Position numbers and translations under genes: made by a program
The notes under the pieces: model-generated
Told to the model about the DNA's origin: nothing
What the model saw: the letters and a program-made list of their open reading frames with translations, nothing else
Database searches by the model: none
From: Isoetes taiwanensis
Lineage: Eukaryota; Streptophyta; Lycopodiopsida; Isoetales; Isoetaceae
Direction of reading: 5' to 3'
Assembly: GCA_021234155.1 (NCBI GenBank)
Contig: JAJEKV010000003.1
Coordinates: 13,387,819-13,451,818 of the forward strand
DNA length: 64,000 nucleotides
Shown: positions 1 to 9,960 of the stretch, piece after piece
How the letters are laid out: each line of letters begins with the position of its first letter
Position numbering within the stretch: the stretch's first letter is position 1

Positions 1-199
1 CCAAAGCCACGCACAAATGCAAGGCTTGGCTTTGCCGTCTGGCTGCCAAGCACCAGGATATACATGAAGCAAAGCAATTGTTGGCTATTCAATCTCACCA
101 AAGCGAGCCCCGACCCAATCGGGCAACCCGCAAGTGAGGGCATAAAACCGCACAATGCTCCACGGTCTCACGATGAAGGCCACAACAAGGGCAAAGAGG

Positions 200-2450
200 G
201 CTCACACCCGCCTAAACCGACTCACAAGGACATTCACCACGATACATGATTGCACCACACGCCACATAAGCACCCGAACCCGGTGGGGGAAGTGAGCTCC
301 ATGTCCGTCGCCCAAACCGAGTGCCATCGAGAACCCGGGAAGCTGCGAGACCACTTGCACGAAGGGGCGAGTGTCATGAATAGCCAACGCCCGGTAACAA
401 GACCGCACAAAACAAGAAGATACAACATCACGGATGAACCTTCCAAACTGCACCACCACATCACCCCGAGGGACTATAGGTATGTGTAGCGGAATACTCC
501 CCGCCACTTGTTCCCAGATAGCTTGGTCCGCTTTGTCAGCGAAAAGCGAGCTCGAAGAACTCCCACGGCTAGCCGACCATCCCAATACCAATCCTCCAAG
601 GTGAGCAAAGACTTCGCCTCCAACGGGCTCGCGTCCGAAAGCATGCACGATGGCGACCAAGGGCAAGTAATGAGGAGGTAGAGGAACCCACAAGAAAGGA
701 GAAGAGTGGTGATAAACCGAGGCATAATCTAGCTGGAAGAGCACACGACGTGATCCCAAGCCCGCAACACCCCTCAGTGGAGAAAAGGGGATGCATGTGG
801 GAAAGGCCGGAGACCATACAACAATTGCCCGGGGCAACTCTACATGCAGACGACTTTCCAAATGCCACACAATGGCGAAGAGATTGCCACAATAGTGCCG
901 CACTGTGAGAAGATGCTCCATCCGAGAATGCTCCAAATAAACTTAGAGACCAACACCTTACTATGCGGTGCCAAATCCAGAATGGCCAAGCCCCCATCCT
1001 CCCGGGGAGGAGACACTTCCACCAAGCCACTTTAACAACCGCCCCTTCATCATCCCCCCCACACAAAATTTCGAACAATCTTATCCAAAGCCACGTATCT
1101 TACCCTCGGGAGCTAACATCGCAGATGTTTGATATACACATGAGTGCTACAAAATCGACTTGGCAATAGTGATCCTACACGCCATGGACAACTTGCTACC
1201 CTTCCACCAATTGAGGTGTTTCGCAACCCCCGCAAAATCTCATCCCACACCCTCCCCATGGAAACATCCCTCCAAAGGGAATACCCAACGACTTAGTACA
1301 CACATTACACGGAAGCACCTTCCAAGGGAATAGAGCCAAACAAGGGGGAGGCGGAGTCAATCGGGCCCATAATGCGGGCATTTACCCCAATTCGAGAAGA
1401 ATGCCCGAGGCCAAGGAGAAAGTATCCAAGAACCCTTCACATTCCGCAAATTCCTCTCTTCGCCACCAAGAAGAGAAAAGTGTCATCGGGCGGTTAATAA
1501 TCTGGCGACTACCATCCCCGCATCCGAAGCCCATCCACCCCCCCTCCTCCACTGCGACCAAAAACAATCGAGACAATGCCTCGCCACAATCGTAAACAAA
1601 AATGGTGCCAAAGGGCACCCCCGACGCCTTCCCCGCCTAAGGAGAAAAAGCAGGAGGGTTCGCCTGCGCACACCACCGTAGTCTGTCTTTGACCTATGCA
1701 GCTTCATGATTTGTCTCAAAAGCGTGGACCACACCAACGCTAACATCATGGGCGCACAAGAACTCCCAACGGACACTATCATAAGCTTTGGCAAAGTCAA
1801 GCTTAAGATAGGCAATGCCTTGACTGTTCTCTGGCCCAATAAAGGCCCTCATAAGCGGCAACATTAGTCAAAATGTTCCTCCTGGGAACAAACCAGCATC
1901 GCACCTTACTAATGGAAGAAGTCAACACCGCTTCAACTTCTCGGCCGGGGCTTTTCGCAATAATCTTGTACCTGAGGACAACAAGGATATAGGCCTCAAT
2001 CATTAATAGTAGAAGGTCGCTTAACCTTAGGAATCAAGGAAATGCATGCGGTATTCAAGATCCTATCCATGTGAGAAGACTGCAAAGCAACTCAAGATAC
2101 ACGGTACCACGGACTCACCAGCCCACTCCCAATAAGTCCGAAAAGAACTCCCCCGGGGGATGCCATCCAGCCCAGGACATTTATCCTTGGCCATGCACAT
2201 ACATGCCTCTGCTAAATCCTCTCGGAGAGCTCCCGCTCCAAGCTCTCACGTTGGTGAGGCAAAATAGATGGTTTAATGACCCCCAAAACAAGCTCCCCGC
2301 ATCTCCCGCTCATAGGGAAGAGAGGCTGCGCAAAAAACCACGAGAAATGAGCATGCACATACCTCTGCAACTCGGCGGGATCCTCCAAAGTCCGGCCATC
2401 AGGCAAAGCAAGGGGCGCCATAGATCTTTCGCATATATCGCGTTTGCCTA
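200..2450 (-). pseudogene. LINE ORF2 reverse transcriptase fragments
   Basis: Several minus-strand frames carry reverse-transcriptase blocks in family order. About 1803-2003 holds the region before the first catalytic motif (YKI, then VPRRNILTNV). About 1730-1830 reads YLKLDFAKAYDSVRWEFL, which is RT motif A with its catalytic Asp. About 1600-1680 reads GCPLAPFLF, motif B. A clear YxDD box was not located, probably because of frame breaks. The rest, 200-1080, shows long GC-rich open frames without recognised motifs and is expected to be the ORF2 C-terminal region. Multiple frameshifts make it non-functional. Confidence 0.75.
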
Positions 2451-2681
2451 GCCGCTCACGAAGAACACCGACGAACTTGTATCCCCTCCTTCAACCGGTG
2501 GGGCTGCCTTCACCGCGGCGCCTCATGCACTTTAACCTGCTCCAAAGCAACAATACCGCAAACCTTGCATTCTCCCTAATGCCATCGAGCTGGCGCCCGA
2601 ATCTTCTCCAACTCGATAAAGACTATGCAACTCCCCGCGCTCCTGCGCACACACGCCTACCAAAGACCTTAGCAAAACGCT

Positions 2682-3330
2682 TCACCCCGCCAACGCGGTC
2701 ACCATACCGACATACCCTTCCGGAGATGAAAAGGTATCAAGCCACAACTCCCGGCACCGGGCCGAGAAACCGCGATCGACCGTGGTAGGGTGTTCAAAGC
2801 GAACACCGTCCAGAAGCCCAGAGGCAACCGCACCTATTTGGACAAACCCGACGGGGTAATGATCAGAAATGGAGGTAGACAGAATGTTACTCGCAAAAGA
2901 GGGCACACCATCCAATGCGCATGGGGAAGCATAGCACCGGTCATGCCTAGCATACGCGTCCGCCCGCACCAATCGCCTATTACAATAGGTGAAAGACAAG
3001 TCCCCGGGGACCTCAACCAAGGCCAAATCCACGCAACAAGCGAGACCACTGGTCCCTCTCAAATCCCCACAAGCCGGGTGCGAGAACAGGCGATCTTCTA
3101 CTGGCTCTACCATATTGAAATCCCCCTAACAACAACCAAGCAACCTGCAACCCACCAAGGGCTCATAACTTATTCCGGGTTGTGGCCCACAAAGCACCCC
3201 CACCGAGAAGGCGATTAGGGGCATAAACATTAACAATCCCCACTCTTGCCCGCCCTCCAACCACTTAATTATTGCCCACCAAACCAAACCACATGCAGCT
3301 GCAGAGTATGTGACACGCACATCCATCTTC
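2682..3330 (-). pseudogene. LINE ORF2 endonuclease fragment
   Basis: The minus-strand frame from about 3126 to 2682 reads GDFNMVE, later SDHYPV about 80 residues on. These match the GDFN and SDH active-site motifs of the AP-endonuclease-like domain (exonuclease-endonuclease-phosphatase family) of L1 elements, which nicks target DNA for target-primed reverse transcription. An in-frame TAG lies directly before GDFN, and the preceding segment (3126-3326) ends there, so the domain is interrupted. The first catalytic motifs (N, E) of the fold were not identified. Confidence 0.75.
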
Positions 3331-3603
3331 CAAGCAATAAGAGTACCCCCACTAGTGCACTTGAAGAAGAAGCAATAAAGCCAAACTGCCTACCAACCAT
3401 ATTCATGAGCACGGACATATCACCCTCAGTGGACACTTATGCTCCTGAATGCAAACAATATCAGGACGCAACTGCCGAAGTGCCAAAGAAACACGGGCCC
3501 TCTTACTACTAGAGGACCGCACCCCCCGCACATTCCAACTGAGGATCGACCTATTCATCCCAGAGGAGAAGTGTCCAGCCCCACATGCCTACCCACCAGG
3601 CCA

Positions 3604-4065
3604 TCAGCCCCTCCACGAGTCAAGATCTAGAGCCAGAGGATTAATCACAGCAATGTGACCCACAGCCGCTCTACGTGATATTCCACTTCCAACACGTGTT
3701 GGAAGTCCCCCAGGCACCTCCACAGAGTCATGGGCCACAACTCGTGATATTCCACTTCCAACACGTGTTGGAAGTCCCCCAGGCACCTCCATAGAGTCAT
3801 GGGCCACACTAGTCTCTACCTCCAACCGGGTTGCTCCAGCCACCTCATGCTCAGCACATACCGCTACTGGGACATCCCCAGCAGGATCACCAGCCCCTGC
3901 CACAACCCTGTCCTCAGATCTAGCCACAACCAAATCATCTGAGCCCTCCCCTGAGCCACCACGTCCCCTAGCCCCGCCATCAAAAGGGCGGCCAGCAGCG
4001 AGCCTGCCCCGGCCTCGTCCCACACCACCTCTCCCAACCACACCACCTCGTCCAACTCCACTCAT
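3604..4065 (-). pseudogene. Gly/Arg-rich C-terminal part of LINE ORF1, with in-frame 69-bp duplication
   Basis: An open frame of about 153 codons. Its start (as read) is dominated by RG-type repeats (VGRGG, GRGRGR), a composition common in nucleic-acid-binding tails. It then contains two copies of a 23-residue unit with the core VEVPGGLPTRVGSGISR, encoded by the 69-bp tandem repeat at 3674-3811. Position between DUF4283 and the endonuclease fits the ORF1 tail. No zinc knuckle is evident. It could instead be non-coding and merely open because of high GC content. Confidence 0.45.
3674..3811. repeat. 69-bp tandem duplication (2 copies)
   Basis: Two adjacent copies starting CGTGATATTCCACTTCC at 3674 and 3743, differing at few positions. 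Each contains the palindrome CCAACACGTGTTGG. The period is a multiple of three, so the duplication keeps the minus-strand frame. Confidence 0.9.
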
Positions 4066-4250
4066 CGCACTACCACGGAGTCCCTCGCCTGCGTGACCTC
4101 GGGAACCGAGGAATCCGGCCCCTCACATCAACACACTCGCAACCCCTACCACATCACAAGCACCAGCAGGACTAGCAGGATCATCAACAGGGTCAAATGG
4201 TAGCACAATAGATGGAAACATCCGCCGGATCTCAGAGCCATTCAAAAGCT

Positions 4251-5000
4251 TCAATCGGAAAAGAAAATGCCAGGGACCACTACGACTTTGGAAGAAGTGG
4301 GCACGTCGCAAAGGTGCAGAGCAACACAAATCTTGGGGACTTGCACAATAGAATGAGCCAAATATATACCCAGGCCATTGGCCATAGAAACCAAGAAATC
4401 AGGCACCATCAGGTCAGGAGGAAGATCCTGAATCTGGAACCAACACGGGATTTTAACCGCTGTCAAAGAACTGGTGGACATTGCTGGAGTATAATACTGA
4501 TACAACACATATGAATCACCCAACGTATCCACCCCCCGACTAACCAATTGCCGCACAGAAGACTCAGCCTCAAACATGATTAGGAAGAAATTATTTGGTA
4601 AGAATTTGAGATCGATACTGGGCAAACCAATCCGCCTCAGATGTCCAGCAAGCCAAGAGCTAAACCTCCTCGTGTCCAATATATAACCCGTGAAATAGCC
4701 CAACACTGCAAATGAAACTAGATTCTCAATGGTCTGAACATGCCTGGTATGATCAATATCTATCCATGGAGTCTCCGAAGAGCCGCACCGCAAGTCAACA
4801 GAGTGATGATCCTCCACAAACTTCAGAGCTTCTTGAACACGGGCAGTTCTACACTCCGGAGCCTTGCGCTTAATCCAATCTGAAAACCCCGGCCGAGTGA
4901 TGCGAGCAACAGTGTCATTGCTCCGCCAGGCCGGGCGCACAGGATTTGGGGCTGCCGCCCTGGCACCCTGAGAGGTATCCAGAGGCACCCCGGAGACACA
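4251..5000 (-). pseudogene. LINE ORF1 fragment, DUF4283 domain
   Basis: An open stretch of about 245 codons carries the hallmarks of the plant L1 ORF1 domain DUF4283: a FLPNNFFLIMFE block, then CWFQIQDLPPDLM, then MANGLG. In the family this domain belongs to the RNA-binding ORF1 protein of L1 LINEs. It begins in frame with a PLDTSQGARAAA segment near 4.99 kb, and an overlapping frame continues upstream to about 5.07 kb, so at least one frameshift separates it from its own N-terminus. Downstream on the same strand a Gly/Arg-rich stretch (3.6-4.07 kb) probably represents its C-terminal tail in another frame. Not expected to be functional. Confidence 0.8.
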
Positions 5001-5895
5001 TCAGCTACATGCACCCTAGAAGAGGGCATCACCCGCAAGTGATCCCTTCCCAAGCCACAAGGCGAGGGCATCACGGATCCGGTTCAAAGGGGGCATGCTT
5101 GATGGAATCAAGACCGAGTCTCAAAACACAATCTACTTGGGTCTCGAGAATTATATTGAGAGGAAGAGCAATCCACATACCTCTCAACCGAAGGGGATTC
5201 AAGAGCTCCCTCATCTCGCCACCAATTGCATGCCACTTCCTACGCCCGCGCCTCTTCATGCATCTTTGAGACCCGCGCCCTTCCCCTTTCTTTGGAGGAT
5301 TCTTTCTCCTCGCCATCTCCCCTTTGGCTTCAGCCCAAGCCATGAGGCTCAATCGAGCCCCCATCAGCCTGTCTGGCAGGAGCCATGTCATCCGGACCAG
5401 TCCGGAAATCAGCTGTTTGCAGCAACAAATCACATGCAAAACAGCTGATGCTATACACCGCTGGAAAAAGCTCAGAGCAAGCTTTCCAACGAGCCCAAGC
5501 ACGCCAAAATCCGACACCAGATAAGAGAGATATCACCGATCAAAGTTTTGCCGTCAGAACCCTAGCTCCAGGCGCCCAAAGCAACAGTCGTCTCAGTGCC
5601 ATGTTTATATTTTCACAAAGTTATCAAATAATCATGTCATAAGTATGGGAACTTATACCTCACTCTGACGTCAAGTATGGCATTCAAAAACATAATCAAT
5701 TCAACATAATCATCATATAATATTGCAACAGAAAATATATTATTGCAATATAATCATGCTTTCTCAGAGGATGGGAATTTCAACTGCAAAGTGTTGTTGC
5801 GTTGTACTAAAGAGTCCATGTTTCAGGAGATTCTACTGTCTTTGCCAAGCATTTGGAAGATAGAAACTACATTTTTTATTTTGTAACTACATCGA

Positions 5896-5904
5896 TATTT
5901 GATA
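5896..5904. repeat. MULE target-site duplication, left copy
   Basis: TATTTGATA directly outside the left inverted repeat; identical to 8406-8414. Confidence 0.95.
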
Positions 5905-6038
5905 GGGAAAATTTTAAAAATGCCCTTATAGTTTGGGGTATTTGCTAAAATGCCCCAATATTCTCAAAATTTGCAAAATTGCCCCTAAATGCATGAGAAC
6001 GGCTAATTTCTTTTCGCCGGAAGTGGTTTTTGGCACAG
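5905..6038. repeat. MULE left terminal inverted repeat
   Basis: Outer 84 bp match the reverse complement of 8322-8405 with a single T/G difference; the inner block to about 6038 matches 8247-8301 with gaps. Confidence 0.95.
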
Positions 6039-6439
6039 GCCCATTACTTTGTTTACAGGTCGACAATGTAAGCACACTAAAAAAAAGACTACCGTTCCCT
6101 ATAGAAAGCAGCTCATGAACAGAAATGTCCTCGGCTTCAATTTCTGGTTCTTCAAAAGGGTCAAAGTTTTTCCTGCAAAGTCCAGATTCTCTTAGCAAAA
6201 CTATAAAATGAGTGTTCCTTTAGGACATGTGTAGTCTTGAGTTCCACTCTATAAAGCAAATGGAGAAATAAACTCTGAAAACATTCACATCAATGCTTGA
6301 TCAAATTTAAAAAACAGAAATTCCTTTACAGCAAGTTCCAGAATTCCTTTACACAAAGTCACAAAGTTCCAATATGTTCCACATATTTTCAGCAAACAAG
6401 ATGAAGCCAACAATTAAGTACAGAAAAACAAAAACATAC

Positions 6440-8179
6440 CTTATTCAGCAATTGAATTCCTGCAGCTTTTGCGATTATATCGTGCATACTGCACATCATG
6501 AGCATCTGAATGGGCGCAATTCTCTGAAACGATCTTCTGTACGGATCCGCTTCTTTTTTGGCCTTCCTGATGGTTTACGTGTTGCCGGAGGTTTCATATC
6601 CACTTCCTCCTCCTCCAACACATCTTCAAAGGGAAAAATGGCACCCTCGATTTTAGAGAATAACCTGTGTTAGCAAACTCTTGTGGTTTTCTCTTCAACC
6701 ATAATATAGCTCCTATTACATGAGCACAAGGAATTCCCCTGTGCTGCCAAGAACAACAAGTCGTCTATGCTCCGGTGTGATCACTTCAAATACGATGCCA
6801 TTTTATGGCAAAATTCTATACTGTCTGGCACGATTCACTGCTTCAGCTATGTGCTTCTCTTCCTCAGGCACCAATCTCAGAGAAGCATTTTCTCCTGCAT
6901 TATACCATTCCCCCTTTTGTGAAACCTGTCCATCAATGCATGCCTAATATCTATAAGCATTGCAATGATGGGTTTTTCTCTTGCATCAAGTAGAAGTGAA
7001 TTCAGTGATTCTGCTATGTTTGATGTGAGATGGCCAAAATGTTGACCAGGAAAGTATGCGGTAGCCCATGTACTAGGTGGAGCAGCTTGCATTAACCAAT
7101 CTGTTGCATCATTATTAACTCTTCTCATATTACAAACCTGCTCATCATATTCATAGAATGATGTTGGCTCTAGTCTGCCTCCCAAAAAAGTGTAGGAACT
7201 CAGATTGTTGCATTTCTTTTTCAAGTTTGCTTCAAGATGCCTCATGCAATAAGAATTTGCATTGTTAGGAAAAACAGCAAATAGTGCCTCCTGCAATCCC
7301 TTATCTCTATCTGACACAAATGTAAGATTAGGATGTACTTCTAGGCAGTCTCATAATTGCATCAAAAACCAAGTCCAGTTCTCTGTATTCTCGTTATCAA
7401 TAACTCAAAAATGCGGGATAAAGACCTCCGTAGCATCAATTCTGTAAGCACAAATTAAGTGGCCAAGGTATTTACTGTCAAAAAAGTGGCATCCAATCCC
7501 AAAAGCGGTGCAACTTCGAAAACCCGGTTAAACATGCACCATAAGCAACAAACACTCTATAGAAACGTCCATCAATCTCTTCAAGTCTTTGTTTTACTTT
7601 CGGATTAGTTTCTAATAATTTTTCGACAAAAGGCATGAAGCTTTCTATATGCTCTCTTGTGATCTCCATTAATTATGTTCATTGCTATCTCTTTTGCCTC
7701 AGAAGCCACATTATATGTAATAGTTACACCGGCTTCTCTTGAAAATCATCTATTAGCTCTGTTTGGTTTATAATGCGGATGCTCCCTCAACTTCTCTTGA
7801 TATTTCGGCCAACCAGCTGCGAAGCTTCCTTGTTGCCCAATTGCTGGACACCACCACAAGTATGTTCTCCTACATCTCGAATCTCACATCTCGGTCCATA
7901 ACCAATTAAAGAAGAATATAAATGCTATGCACAATCTTCTTATGTACATTTCACTCTGTATCTTGATTTATCAGACTTAATGACTTTAATTTCAGTGAAA
8001 GTTGCAATAGCTTCTGCCCGAACTGCATTTTTTACATCCGCCATTGAATCAAACTGTTTTCCTTTTATCAATTCCATGCTGTACAAAGGCAATTCATGCA
8101 GCATTGAACTGACTAGAAGCAAGAAAAGGATGAAAGGAAAAGAAATCACATGCATACATACCTGTTGAATGCAAAACAA
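6440..8179 (-). pseudogene. MuDR-type MULE transposase, broken
   Basis: Read on the minus strand. About 8179-7940 encodes a MuDR-family N-terminal domain (GKQFDSMADVKNAV, then KSDKSRYRVKC). About 7670-7480 carries the pre-catalytic part (VEKLLETNPKVKQR, FVAYGACLTGF). About 7317-6877 is the best preserved MULE transposase core: SDRDKGLQEAL with a catalytic-type Asp, YCMRHLEANLKKK (the C-H signature), and GHLTSNIAESLNSLL. About 6690-6760 gives a SWIM zinc-finger trace (RGIPCAHVIGAI), and about 6590-6440 a basic GRPKKKRI tail. Stops and frameshifts separate all of these, so the gene is dead. The product would bind and cut the terminal repeats of the element. Confidence 0.92.
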
Positions 8180-8246
8180 ATAGATCCTTGCCGATTTCAG
8201 GTTTTCATGTGCCGAAATTAACAGAGCTATGCCGATTTCAGGTTTT

Positions 8247-8405
8247 CTGTGCCGAAAACCACTTCCCGCGAAAAAAAAAAAAATTAGCCGTTCTCATGCA
8301 TCTTGTATTTTTCGGCAACAATTAGGGGCAATTTTGCAAATTTTGAGAATATTGGGGCATTTTCGCAAATACCCCAAACTATAAGGGCATTTTTAAAATT
8401 TTCCC
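8247..8405. repeat. MULE right terminal inverted repeat
   Basis: Reverse complement of the left repeat; carries an extra segment of about 20 bp (8302-8321) and a longer A-run at 8270-8282 relative to the left arm. Confidence 0.95.
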
Positions 8406-8414
8406 TATTTGATA
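8406..8414. repeat. MULE target-site duplication, right copy
   Basis: TATTTGATA directly outside the right inverted repeat; identical to 5896-5904. Confidence 0.95.
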
Positions 8415-8518
8415 TAGGGAAATTCATATTACAAAATTACAGAGGCAAAAGAAGATTATCAAAACATTGTAATTTCTGTAAACAGTAATTTCTGGTGGTT
8501 ATGGCTTAACCGGTCCTT

Positions 8519-8952
8519 CAAAATTCGATGGCCGTTCTGGACCGTCGCCTAGGTTAGAGCAGAAGATGCTCCACAAAGGTATGGATCGACGCCTTATGAT
8601 GCTCCACAAAAATAAATCGGGGTTTTGTTAGCTCTATTTATCGTAGCTCTATTTCAGCATTATATTCAGGATCATAGTTCCCGGCATCACAGGGTAATTT
8701 GAGTTGGATGTGGCTTAAGCCATTTGATCATGATCTAGAATACTGTTTTCAAAATTCAATGGCCGTTTTGGACCGCCGCCTAGGTTAGATCAGAAGATGC
8801 TCCACAAAGGTATGGATCGTCGTCTATGATTAGGTCAGAAGATGCTCCACAAAGGTAAATTAGGGTTTTCCTAGCTCCTATTTATCGTAGCTTTACCCAG
8901 ACTTAATTAATATTATATTCAAAATTATAGTTCCCGGCATCACAGCATAATG
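8519..8952. repeat. Tandem duplication, about 231-bp period
   Basis: The stretch starting CAAAATTCGATGGCCGTT at 8519 recurs at 8750 (CAAAATTCAATGGCCGTT). Shared inner blocks include CAGAAGATGCTCCACAAAGG and TTCCCGGCATCACAG. The copies differ by substitutions and small gaps. Function unknown. Confidence 0.85.
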
Positions 8953-9699
8953 ACATCCTGGCATTTGAGACGTGATTACCCTGCCATGCCATTTGCATTT
9001 CGGGTTCTCACTTTTGTATGGACCAACTGCTATTTGCCAGAGTTTGCTCTGTAATCTGTGCAAGTTGATCTTTAGATGTGGTGGGGTCAGTTCTAGCTGC
9101 AAAGGCATGTGCAATGCATTCTTTAGTAAAAACCTCTGCATGACATGATTAAAAGTTTTATCTGATGAACAGGGCCTGAGTGATAATTTCTCTAGTGCTA
9201 GCAATTATATGGCAATTATACAGTCTATGGCTTTTAATTCGTCAACACAAAGGTATGCCAGTCTGTATGTCTCTTAAGTTGCCGGCTGCCTTCAATGCGT
9301 TAAATAAGAAGGGACGATTTGAACTCAATGCAAATGCATATGGCTATGAATCTTTTACATTAGTTATTGGAATTTGAATGACCAAAACGTCCCCCTTTGC
9401 TATGATGTAGGATAATAATGGTAGTCAATCCACATTTTGATCTACGTACTTGCTGCTGATGTGTTGCAGAACCAAAAATTCTATATGAAAATGCAGCATT
9501 CTGTATCTCTAATGTGGCCACTCATCGCTTCTTCAGCCTTCCGAGGTTTATCTTCTTCAATTATTATCAGCACATAATGTTGCAAACTGGTAAAGAACGT
9601 ATATGTGCTGGCACAAGATCAATTCTTGGTTCGTTTTTGAGGTTATGACTCTGCATATTGCTTTGTAAGCCACGTATCTTTTCTTAGATTATAGGGTCT

Positions 9700-9960
9700 G
9701 TGATTATACTCGGTATAATAGTGTACCTCTGCTTAGGCATCCTCTAAACTAGTGGCTAGACATAGGCATCCTCTAAACTAGTGGCTAGATGGAGTATTAT
9801 AGTTGGCAGCTTCCCAATTCTAGGCAATGGCATCAGAATATATATGTGTCATGTTTAGGGCTGTGCATATGCTCAGTATAGTAGGATACCTCTGCATAGC
9901 GATCCTCTAAACTGTTGACTAAGTTTCCCAAGGAGTACGGATGCAATAGAATTGGCAATT
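9700..9960. repeat. Diverged tandem repeat with a nested 33-bp duplication
   Basis: GGCATCCTCTAAACTAGTGG occurs twice in tandem (from about 9738 and 9766). A looser copy of the surrounding segment (TACCTCTGCATAGCGATCC, about 9890) suggests an older duplication of roughly 160 bp. Confidence 0.6.

Larger units (their letters stand above)
1..5640 (-). mobile_element. Decayed L1-type LINE, 3' end cut by window start
   Basis: Read on the minus strand, the order is ORF1 with a DUF4283-like domain (about 4250-5000), a Gly/Arg-rich linker (3.6-4.07 kb), an endonuclease with GDFN and SDH motifs (2.7-3.3 kb), then reverse transcriptase (about 0.2-2.5 kb). This is the standard plant L1 order. All parts are broken by stops and frameshifts. 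The segment is clearly more GC-rich than the DNA after 5.64 kb, so the 5' end is placed near 5.6 kb by composition and end of coding similarity; no target duplication or poly-A tail is visible because the 3' end lies before base 1. It is probably an old copy, but the clade assignment is good. Confidence 0.85.
5905..8405 (-). mobile_element. Complete Mutator-like element (MULE) with long TIRs
   Basis: The element is bounded by 84-bp terminal inverted repeats (5905-5988 and 8322-8405, one mismatch) that start GGGAAAATTTT, and flanked by perfect 9-bp direct repeats TATTTGATA (5896-5904 and 8406-8414). A 9-bp target duplication and long TIRs are diagnostic for Mutator-like elements. An inner block of about 50 bp (5989-6038 against 8247-8301) continues the inverted symmetry after a roughly 20-bp extra segment on the right side. 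The minus strand encodes a broken MuDR-type transposase. Length 2501 bp is on the short side for an autonomous MULE, and the coding decay says it cannot move by itself. Confidence 0.97.

Noticed and set aside
202-1078. Long GC-rich open frames, overlapping in several frames near the left edge, as independent host genes
   Set aside because: They lie in order behind the reverse transcriptase motifs and change frame; better explained as the decayed C-terminal region of the LINE.
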